This document shows positions 23,028 to 35,000 of a stretch of 64,000 nucleotides of DNA, in pieces. The position numbers and the translations under genes were made by a program. Source of the DNA: Apostichopus japonicus (lineage: Eukaryota; Echinodermata; Holothuroidea; Aspidochirotida; Stichopodidae); the NCBI RefSeq assembly GCF_037975245.1, contig NC_092578.1, positions 16,188,821-16,252,820 on the forward strand, written 5' to 3'. The notes beneath the pieces were generated by a model, which saw only the letters and a program-made list of their open reading frames with translations, ran no database searches and was not told the DNA's origin. Each line of letters starts with the position of its first letter. The stretch's first letter is position 1.

Positions 23028-26000
23028 TCTGTGCCATTTTGCTTCTTTTCACCTCGTGGACTCTGAAAAGCAGAAAACAGAAAACGTTGTCCTAAAATCG
23101 GTGGCGTTCACTGGAAACGAGGATGAGGGCGAGCAGGAGAGAGGCTAGTACATCGGATCGGTTTTATATCAACAAAAAAAGTATTAGTGCACAGAGGACA
23201 ATACAGTGACTGGCAAAAGAAGGAGGGGGGAAGGAACCACAAGGGAAGTGGAGTAGAGAGGGAAGAAGGAGAGGAATAGAGGGGAAGATATGAGGGATAG
23301 ACAGGAAGAGGTGAGGGAAAGAGGAGAGGGAAAGAGGAGAGGATGAGGTGAGGGGAAGAGGAGAAAGGAAGAGACGGAATGAGGCGAGGGGAAGCGGAGA
23401 GGGAAAGATAAGAGGGGAAGAGAAGGGAAGTGAGGGGAAGTTAGGGGAAGAGAAGGGGAAGAGGAGAGGGGAAGACGTGAGGGAAATAGGAGAGGGGAAG
23501 AACATAGGGGCAGAGAGGGCATGAGGAGAGGGGAAGAGAGGGGAAGAGAGGGGATGAGGAGAGGGGAAGAGAGGTGATGAGGCAAGGGGAAGAGGGGATT
23601 GGAAGAGGAGAGGGGAAGAGAGGGGATGAGGAGATGGAAGAGGAGAGGGGAAGAGGAGAAGAGGAGAGGGGAAGAGAGGGGATGATGCAAGGGGAAGAGG
23701 TGAGGGAAAGAGGAGAAGAGAAGAGGGAATGAGACAAGGGGAAGAGGAGAGAAGTCAAGAGGAGAGGGGAAGAGGATAGTGGATGTGGGAGTAGAAGAAG
23801 AGGGGAGAAGAAGAGGGGAAAGGACCTCAATATTTACTAATTATGATTTTCTTTTGTGTCTAAACAAATCAGGAACAGCAAACTAATGGTTCAAACTACC
23901 ACATAAAAGTAACAGAAGTCCAATTTGATAACTATAATAATGATGTTATCATCTAAGCCTCTCCCCATCAAACATCTTACCTTGTTTCTGGCTTGCTGCT
24001 GACCTTGACCTCCTTCAGAATGACTTACCATTGTCTTAGCTTTATTCATTTCTCCGTGGCTTGCATGCGGGAGCATCATTTGATAAACATGATGTTGCTG
24101 CTGTTAAAACAATGTTAGAAAGTTGCATTAATTTCATTTATTTTATCATTTATTTTTTTATTTGCTTACAAAGAGATGAAAATTATCAGCCATTTTAGAG
24201 ATTCCACCTAAGATGTGGGCAAAGTAAATGCACTGGTGAGAATAATGAAAATCTTGCCTTTATTCCTTAGAGACAGGAGGTTGAAATAAATCTCATCTTA
24301 ATTAAAGAAATTACATGAACAAATTAATTTGAAAGAGAGAACTTTTATATTATTTGTGATATGAAGTTGGATTTCAAATGATGAATATACCAACCAAAAA
24401 ACCAGTCAGCTTTATGATTCCTTGCCATACAATTTGCTCAAAATTCCACATAACTATCTGACTATTGTAGCGCAAGTGAGTAGAGCTAGCAAATCAGCTC
24501 TGACACCAACCATCACTTTTATGTCAGTTATTAACTCTACCACCATCAGCAACTTGGAAAAATTTGAAATCTTTCAATTTCATTATTGTCCTTTTGACAC
24601 AGTGCCTAAACTTTGCAGTACTTATCAACGAATGGGAAAGAAGTGGGGAGCAGAGAGGGGGGGGAGGGGAGGAGCTACTTACTGGGGTCATATTCGGTGG
24701 CATTATGGTTGCCCCTGGTAATTGGTGGGAGGTGAGCACCGTTAGTGGAATCACTGTTTGGTTTTGCATAGATTGGGCCACGGAGACTTGTCTCGTCAGA
24801 TCTGCTCGTGCCTCACTCTCACTGAGGGAAATAAAACATCAATTAAACATCAAAAGGAGATGTTAATTATTAATTAATCAAACAAGGTTCATCAAACTAA
24901 GATATTCTATTTCACTAAGTTTACTATGTTGTATATTATTTATACTAAATTTAGTTTACTATACTGGTTTATAATATCATACCCATTTCATTAAATTTAG
25001 CTTCATGACTTTTATAGAACACATGAAGATTGTTGGGAGTTTCTCTTTCAATATAATTAATTTTTAAATTTACAATGTGTGCAGTACAAAAGTTTAACTA
25101 TCTTTTGCTCATAATGTTATTATTGTGAGGAATTCTCAAGTTCCAACAACCAGAACCATCCAAATTTCCCTTCTTGATATATCATGTTGCAATGTTTTCA
25201 CATTCTAACTAACGCTGACCTTGAATACCTCCACTATGAACAAACAGCTTTGACTACTCAATATGTGGCCATCCACATATGTTGACAAGTCATTCATACT
25301 TTGACCTCTGGTGACCTTCAACCACCTTTGACCTCCATTCAATACACTTAACTGTGGCAACTCAATATGGGGCCATTCACACATAAAACTCAAGATTCAT
25401 CCAAGTTTCCCTCCTTGAGATACAATGTTGTCAAGAGTTTCATATTTTGACCTCTGGTGACCTTGAATCACTTTTGACCTCCACTCAATACAATTATGAA
25501 CTCCATCTACTCAATATGGGGCCATTCACACATAAAATTTAAAGACCAACTATGGAGACTTTTTGATGAACATAAAATCCCACCATTTTGCATGTATGTA
25601 ATCCTTAACTCACTCCAATTACATTGCTGTAATTAACTTTACCAATTTCGGACGTTAAATACGTGAAAAATGGGAAGAAAAGTCGGCTTTTTAGGAAACC
25701 TATTTCAGACATTCCTGAAACATTCCTAAGACTACCCAAAATGTCCATTTTCGTGGTCGTTTTTTGATGGGTTATAGTAGGTTTTCGAAGATTATTTTTT
25801 ACACATGTTAATTATGGGTATGTAAACTCCCAAATTAATGGAAAATCCCCCCAAAAAATTTTGTCTCCATAGTTGGTCTTTAAAGATCCATCCATGTTTC
25901 CCTCCTTGAGCTACTACAGTAACAAGGTTTTCATTTTTTGACCTCTGGTGACCTTGGGTCACCTCTAACCGCCACTAAATACAATATATTTTGTCCAGAC

Positions 26001-29000
26001 AAAAATGAGGCAATCCACACCAAAAAACTTCAGATCCATCCAAGATAATCTCCTTGAGATACCATGTTAAACAAGTTTTTCATATTTTGGCCACTGCTGA
26101 CCTCAAAATCAAAACTGAAGATATTATTTTTTGCCTACCTTTTTGGTACTGCTGATGCTGCTCCCCCCTTGTCTCCTCCTCCTGCGCGAGGGGTGGTTGA
26201 ACGTCCGTGGGAGGGGGTTTTCCTACCCTGTGAGGACCCCTGCACAGCTCGACCACCCCCCACGTGACCACTGCCATGAGAATGCAAGGATGACTGACCT
26301 GTTGCACTGTTCTGACCTGTGAACCAAAGTTTGGAAACATCGGAGATTATCAAAACTATTACAAGCCATACTCAACTTTCCACCAGTATTTCCTCCTTTC
26401 CAAATAAAGGTCAATAATTTGACCATAACCAAATAAAATCACCATATTAAAAATAAGGATAACGCAAATCATTACGTTCAATCAAAATTAAAAGCCAAGG
26501 TTTTATCTGCTATGAAATCATTATTGTTCAGGTGTTTGTTACAACCAGACTTGCTGTGATTCCATAGGGGAACACCTATTCTAGCATAGTTGCTTGTACT
26601 CGCCTTGCACTCGTACTCATAGTGGGGGGGTAATTTGGAAATTTAGTCTAGATACTATCGCAAGACTAACTACTTGCACTTGCAGTTAGAGCCTTGCAAT
26701 AATTGTACTCACACTTAATGGATATGCCACATGTACTCTTTGTACTGGCAATAATTACCGGGTCTTTCTTTTCAAAAAGTCACAGAATCTCTTGGATGTA
26801 TTGTTAGATGTTTGTTATCGACATTGTTGCAATAGGGAAATTTCCTATCTGGCATTTGTGATCACAGATTTTTACCATGACCAAGCTTTATCTTCTCTAT
26901 TAAGCCTGTGAGATAGAACGATCAATCGACCGTAAAACATTTAAACTTCATGCTTGACTTTTCTATGTTATACAAGAGGGATGTCAAATAACGATAATGT
27001 TGTTAGGTTGCAATTTGTTTGACTGGATGACCACAGATTTCAAAACAATACTGTCTGTAAGACGTACCTGTTCCTTGTTTGTTCTGGCTGAATAACCGAT
27101 GATGTTGTTCAGACGTCATATGCGATGCCTTCACACCGTGCAAGTCACCACCCGTATGGGCGGCTCCTACGTACTGCCGATAGCTACCACCTCCCGAGGA
27201 CCTATCCGTCCCCTTCACTCCGCCAGGATGGGGCCCATGGCCAGATGGTTGCATCACTGAGTTGGCAAAGGATGGTGACGTATTCTTGCCCTGTTGAGGT
27301 CCCGTGGCATTCTGGTGAGTCGTCACAGCTCCGGAGGAATGATTTTGATTGGTCGAGGAGGCAAAGTGGGCGTGGTATAAATTTGATGATGATGAGGTAG
27401 ATGGACTTGCAGCATGGTTTCTGGCAAGGTTGTGGGGGGATGGGGTATGTCCCTGTGGGTGGTGATTCGAGGGGGGAGAGGCGTAGTTGGAATTGAAAGA
27501 CTGGTTGAGGGACTGGTGCGAATGAACAGAGTGTCCTGACTGGTTTAAGCTGCTGTGACTGCTGCTCAAATCCTTCAAAAGATAAACAATAAATCATCAA
27601 AATAATTGATATAAGCTCAATTTTTTCTGAAAGCACCCTGAACTATTTCCATTGAAACAAAATTGTTTTTCCCTGGATGAGATTTCATAGAGGCACACAG
27701 ATAACATTTTTTTTTTAAATGTTTTTCATTCAATATTTGTTCCAATTTCCTACTTAAAAATTGGGAGCCATATAAATATAAAAACATTTAAATCATTGGT
27801 ATATAGTTTACTTTACATCATCACCTCAGGTAAAATGAAGAATACAGAAACAAAAAACATTTCACTGCCAGTGTGCAACTATGACATCACACCTGTTTGC
27901 TGCAGGCTCACCTATGGTTTAAACTCAGACAATACCAATGTTCAATATCTCAATAATGTTATGCAAGCGATTGCTTGTAAATTTCAACCAGAGGCTTAGA
28001 ATATGTTTCACTTTCATCAATGAAAGAAACACATTTTTCCTCTGGACTTTCATTTTAAAGCAACTGGTTGAATATTATTCCTAAAGGAAACATACCCTCA
28101 TTCATCCGTCCCACCAGATTTGCTTTACTTGCTGAGATTAGGTTCCTTGGAAAAGCTGCGTAGTATTTTATTCATATCCATAAAGGTTCGTTAATTTGTT
28201 AATTACCATTCATTGAAGCCTTTTTATTAATAAAAAAAGCAATTTGCTGCAAAAATCTGATTTCTCATGATTTTGCATGTTAATCTCATACTTACATTAC
28301 TCTGCGAATGTAACACATTATTGTATCTTGGACTCCGACTCCTCGCGTTGGCATCGCCACCCGCAGCCATGCCGAGCTGAGCGTTATGCATTGCATTATG
28401 GGTCAGGGGATGCGCCAGACGGGTGTTGACGGTAACCAGGTGGTCCCTCCTCTGTAGGAGGGCACTGATGTGCTGCTCCAACCGAAGATTCTCCTCTCGG
28501 ATTTGATGGAGGCAGGAAAGGAGAGAAGCGACTGCAAAAAAAACAAAAAATTAATGAAAATGTAAAGCAGTTTAGTCTCATCAGGGAAGCTTCGATGGTA
28601 TTAAGAACATAAATAAAAAATCTGTAGAAGTATCAATAGGTCAGGTATAGATCCATGCTGATACCGATCATATAAATGAAGCCCAAAAAAATTTAAATAT
28701 ACCGTATTTGTATATATATGTATTCAAGTATATCAAAGATACTTTGGATACGACTTTACTTACTGTACTTACAAATATAAATATGTCGTATATGTATTCA
28801 AGTATATCAAAGATACTTGGTCTACTAGTTGACTTGCCGACACCTTTCACCATCCTCCGAACCGTCTCTCATGTTGCTCGCAAACGTCACTCCTAGTGTA
28901 ACAGTTTGGAGTATTCTGGCAACCTTTGTAATGCCAATGTAACATATTCAAAGTTGAAACAATCCAAAATTAGGACATAACTCAAAAATGTAAATTTTTA

Positions 29001-32000
29001 ACTAAAGATTGATTAAACTGTGAAACAATCTCTTAATCACTGCTTTAGAATTCTCTATCGTCTAGAAGTACAAGAGCCATTTTTCGATGCTACAGTTGAA
29101 AGATATGCAGTGATGAAAAGCTAAATGGATATGGTGATCATATCATTTGAGGTAACTTGGATAATGCATTAAGGAGATTAATAATGCTGAACCCTTAACA
29201 TATACCTAATACAGGTGGAAGCAACATGCCCCCATGTCAAGGCTCCCCTGATCATTAATTGTAATGAAGGGAATAATTCATTCTTCACATTTTCTGAGGT
29301 TTCATGAATGGTTTTCATTGTGAAAAAGTACTGAAAATTGTTAAATGGTGGGAAAACAAAAATCTTTGCAACTGTGTAGTAATCTTTTACCACTTTTGAA
29401 TAGCATTTTACCCATGGGGATATAAATACAAGATGAATTATTCGTAGAGATAACAGATTTGTGTTTGCTATTAAATATCAACTTACTGTCGAGGTGGGAG
29501 GAAGAGGATGCCTGGTTCATTAAGAAATCAGCACTTTGGTCCCATTGCTTCTCAAGGAGAGCCTCCATCGTGGTAGGGTTACTGCCAAAGAAAAAGGGGG
29601 TCGAATACCTGCTTGAACAACTATTAGCATCTCAGGCCTTGACTTCATTTCTTAATTCTATTTTCTACATTTTCATATATACTGGCAACTGACTTCCATC
29701 CTTTCTTTGCCATTTTTAACTTTTTATTTAATTTTTATTATCATTATTGCTATTTTTATTTTTAAGATATATTGCCAAACTGCGGATCTGTGGTTTCACT
29801 GAAAATACATGTGAGACTCAAGTCTGCAGCAATTGGCAGTCGCAATACCCAACTGACATGGTACGATATTTATGGCCGCTGTGGGAACCACACACATGAG
29901 AAAAACACAAGAGTATTAACACAAGAGGGAAAGTTACTTAACAAGTTATTTAAGTAACAAGACAATACCACAGCTTAATCAGTCTCATGATAATGAAGAG
30001 ACATGTATATGAGACATCTCACCAGTTAGTATGTCAGTAACTTACTTAAACAGTCAACTTACTCATTTTTTTTGTCTGAGAATGGACGACACTGGCTGGG
30101 TCTTGGAGGTCCGGAGAGACGTCCACTCTGACCAGCGGTGTTGAAGACATCTTGTATGGCACTCTCCTCTACAGGAGGTGATGAGGCAGAGGTAACATAA
30201 TTTGACAATTTTAAAATTTGCACAAATTCAAAATTGGTTCCAAACATGTAATATACATGTATATTATTAAACAATGAGAGGTAAATGTGGCTAAATAGTA
30301 TTTACTGGCTAAATGCCAGTCGATTTATAGAAAGAGGAAAAACCAAAAGGGCACTGGCAGTTTCTACCAGTTAACATAAATTCACGACACAAATCACCAG
30401 TCAAAGAATTGGCATGATTTCCATACCTAACTTAAGCCCTGTGTTATTGCTTTATCATCAGCAAATATTATCGAGCTCTTCCCATAAGCCTGTACAGTAA
30501 ACTGATGTGTGCTGTAATTCAGGAAACTGCCAGCGACAAACTTGATTTAAGCTAAGCAGGTTAAAAAGTAGAATTCAATAATTCTTGTTCATGACCAGAT
30601 GGATCCCACATTGCTATTTAGGACCAATTTATAGAAAAGTTCTAAAAACAAAAATTTCAGCAAGCCAAACAGTGATGACCACTCAACATTCATAATTAAA
30701 TGAAATAATAAAACTCTCTCTTTCCCGATAGGTTTATCGGTCAGCTGTAGACTACTCACCGGGGCTCATCCCATACATCTGAGCTGACACGCCGTAGTGA
30801 CCGACGGCGCAGCTCATGGCTCCGTACCCTCGCCCTTGACCGCTAGATCGCCTCCTCTTCTTCTTGGACGGTGCGTCGTCCGGATCCCGCGTCTTTCTCC
30901 TCCCTCTCGACGCCTTTCCCTGCTTTTTGTGCTTCCGTCTCTCGTGCTTATCGATTTTCAACTCCGGCATGGGTACGTCCGGCGATTCCGGATGCATGAT
31001 TATCTCCGTTGCATCCGTCTTGCTTCCGGTGTCCGCGTCCGCGTTTACAGAGGCCACGTCCGGGTCCTTGTTGCCGAGGCTGCCGACCGGCGTGGTGACC
31101 CTCTCGTTGTCAGTGACGTTCTCCACGTCGATCGATACGGACGAGTTGTGCGAGGCCGTTGGAAGATCTTTCACCGTTAGATTAGCTGTGAGTACCACCG
31201 GCATGTTGGATGCCGGGGTAGGAGTCCTTGATGAAGGGGTGGGAGTCCTTGAGGAAGGGGTAGGGGTGGAAGTCCTTGACGTTTCCCTAGAAGACATTCT
31301 CTTTGGTCTCTCGACAGTCTGTTGTTCGGGCGTGGCCCTACTGTCTACCTCCAAGGACGGCGAGGGGGCGTGCTTCGGTGCGACCATCTCGCCGACCTCC
31401 GCATCTCCGATAGACTTAGGACTATCGACAGACTTTGGACTGTCTGCCGCACTGTCCGAGGTCCCCTTGGGAACCCCTTTGGTGCCCCTCTTCTCCTTCC
31501 CTGACGTTTTCCGTAACTTTGAGAGAAGAGATCCCTCCCCACCAGAGTTATTACCACCACCGACTGCTGCTGTGATGATAGTCTCCTTAAAGTTGGCATT
31601 TGTAAATTTACTTGAATGAGATGAAGATGAGTTTGATGCCATATCTTTACCACTCCCTTCTTTATCCTCCTCTTTCTCCTCCTCCTCCTCCTCCTCGTCC
31701 TCCATCTCCTCCTCCTCCATCTCCTCCTCCTCCGGGATGACTTTCTCCTCATCCTCGGGAGAAGCCTCGTCCCGGGGAGGTTCCACCGTGGGGGTTACCA
31801 CCGGTGGTGTTAAGGCTTGCATGTTTGGTCGCTTTTCGGCTTTAGTTCTCACTTTATCAGTTTTTGATATTTTCTCCACACTTGTATCCTTTTCCGGCGT
31901 GCTGTAGTTACTACCGAGGGGACGGAATGGAGGAATCGTCTTGATATCCCGATCTTTCCTCTGGGAGCGAAAGAAATAAGAGGATTCCTACACAAAGTTT

Positions 32001-35000
32001 ATCATATTGCTTTAACCCATTGGGTGTTAAAAATCAACGAAAGATATCTCCACTACTATAGCCGAGTCAATTTCTGCATAAAGTGCCATTTTTGCTATTG
32101 GAAACTAGTTTGCAACAATTTACCAAAGAGTACTGGGCAGTAAACCACATGTTATGCATGCAATGATGAAACTAAGACACCCTCCTAATGTTCTTTTTGA
32201 CAGTGATAATGAGGATTTCAAATTTTTCACTTGCTTTTGAAGGTTTACTGCTTCTAATATTTTGTTACAGTAGCATTAATTACATGCAAGCCCAAAGAAC
32301 CACACACTTGGGAAGATATGTTTTATAGATTTTATTTTATAGATTTTATATACATATACAGTTCTCTAATGTAACGCTTCAAAGCATGTGTGGGAAAGGT
32401 ACCACTATCCCAATTGTATTAGATAAAGGTTTCAAATTGCTCACACCATTACTAAAAGGGCTTTGAGGGGTAACATAAAAGTATCACAGAAAGGTTTTAG
32501 CACACTACAAAATTGTGCTTAAAAAGTTTTCTGAATTTGACCTATACTTGACCTCAAGTGATAAAGATTGTAAAACAAGGAGAGTTCTTGTGCTTCACAA
32601 AGGTGGATCTACATAACAAACTCAAAAGTTCATCTAAGCTTTACCTTTGCAGCTATTATAATTTCAAGCATTCAGACTGTGACCTCTCATGACCTTTGAC
32701 CTCCACAAAAAACAACAGGGTTCTGGTACTAACTAAGGTGGATCCACAAGAAACATTTGAAGTTTCAACAAAATATTTTGATTTCCCATTTTGACAAGCC
32801 AAGTCATCACACATACATTTACATACACTCATACAAGTGTGGTCAAGCAAGGCAGAGATAGTCTGAAATGTGTCTGAATACAAATTGATTCCACTTTTCA
32901 AAGAGGAACTAATTTTGTTATCAAATAACAACAGAGAGCATTGATCAAAGTTACCAGTTTTTGGTAGTGGTGAGTACAGTATCCTGTATATTTCACATTA
33001 TCTGTGTAGTGTCCAGATTCTTCACACAGTAAACCTTCCGACTGAGCACTAAAATGAAAATTGACAGAAATTTTAAAATAAAACTTTTGATTCACAATGC
33101 TGCACATCATAAAATGTAATTAAACCTCCCAAACATGAATTCTTATTCACTGTAAAAAGTATCACAACTACAATACTAAAATGAAAGCAAAATAAAATGA
33201 AAGAAAACGAGCGACAACTTTACCAGTCTAGCGCTGTAAGTGAACACAACATAATTAAAAAATGAACATACCCTGTAGACAACTGGTTTTGCACTTTACA
33301 CAAATTCTTGGCAAGAATCCAAGAATCTTTTTGCACAATTGCAATTGTTAACATGGCCTATTCAGACTAAGAAACAATGCACCGCAGTCAAACACAATGT
33401 AACAACGTAACCACGTAACAACGTTTGATAAAAACTATGTATATAACTACAGTAGTAACCTATCGCACTAACTTGCACAGTGCTTCTGAGGGCTCCAGTG
33501 AGAATAAAAATTACAACACATGGAAAGCACAGGTTACAAAATCACTCCAAAACTTGTGCTTCTTTTAAGAAACTGCAAGCAATATCATGGATGCAATCGG
33601 ATTCCTATAAACCATCTGTGACTGACGAAAAGATTGTATTTTTCGGAAAATCGGCCAGAATCGATACTGGTGATATCGACGCAACACTAGTAAAAAACTT
33701 CAAAATTATTCCCCTGGGTGGGGGTGGGGGGAGGAGGCACTTACCATGTGACATGAAAGGATTGCTTGCAGCCATTCCTGTTACAAGTCATACATGCACC
33801 TGTAGTAGCTTTACTCTCCCGACCTTTGGTTTCGCAGAGGAAGCACACCTGCGGACAAGACAAGCGCCAGCCTGTTACGCTCGTACGTATATGTAGAACA
33901 ACAAACATATTATGATGGCAAGATTACATGACCTTTTGGCTAAAAGCCCCTTTGGATGCAGTTGACACAAGTAATATTTGGCAGTGAAAGCTCAAAGTGA
34001 CGACCAGCTCACACAGGAGTAAATTAGTGGCTGCACTGTTCAAAGCATTTTAGACATTCATGAATACCTTTAATCTAATTGCTGACAACAGTTCAGTTCA
34101 GTATAGGTTCTCTTTACAAACAACAACAACAAAACTGTGAAATATCTTAAACTATGTGTAGCATCTGTGCTGAGGCAAATTCTTTTTAAGCCTATTGCAG
34201 ATAAATCATTCACAATGCCCTTGTTAACTTATTTAAAATAGTTTTATTCAAAACTGGACTTAATGATCTATGTCGGAAAAAGAAACAAATTTCCAAGGCG
34301 AATGTGCCATGGCATGAAGCTCATGCCATCTGCAAAGTCTGGACTTATTTTTTAATGGTCGTCCAATGGTCCGATACGAACAAATTCCTATTTTGTCCAT
34401 CCAAAGTCAGCTTTGATGGATGTATGTTGTTTACATCACATTCCAATTTTACTGCAACCAAATACGTAAAATGATAAATTGGTTACGCTCTGCCCATTTG
34501 GAGACACTGAAATTAAACAAGATAGTCGTAGGCCTAGGCCTAAAAACCAATGGTTATTGTTACCAGTCGAAAACCTGGTATGCTATTCTCCAAACCGACA
34601 AATATCTCCTACAGTGAACATGGTTGGTCAATTTTTTTTTTTTTGGCTAACATTCTTCGTTACTTTGTCCGAGGGACAACCAAAAAAACATCCCTCTCAA
34701 ATTTGCCCTGAAATTTAAAAATATCTGGCTGGGATTTCCTTGATGATTAATATCAGAACGTATGTTAAGTACTGGCTGGAGCTGTTGGAAGGATGGTTGG
34801 GGGTGGGTGATTGGTTGGGGAGGGTGATTGGTTGGGGAGGGTGATTGGTTGGGGAGGGTGATTGGTTGGGGAGGGTGATTGGTTGGGGAGGGAGGGAGGG
34901 TGATCGACTCACTTTGTTATATCTGTCATGAGGAACTATCGACAGTTGGATTGGTTCCATGGATGTAACATTTCCAAAACGAACTTCTGGGATATAGAGG

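Noticed and set aside
23164-23830. Long overlapping minus-strand ORFs rich in S, P, L and F
   Set aside because: They are translations of a pure polypyrimidine strand, open in all frames because stop codons need A or G combinations that are absent; not coding.
30797-31619. Plus-strand ORFs of 127 and 251 codons opposite MLLT10 exon 7
   Set aside because: They are shadows of the 1.2-kb MLLT10 exon, whose minus frame has phase-correct splice sites and conserved motifs.
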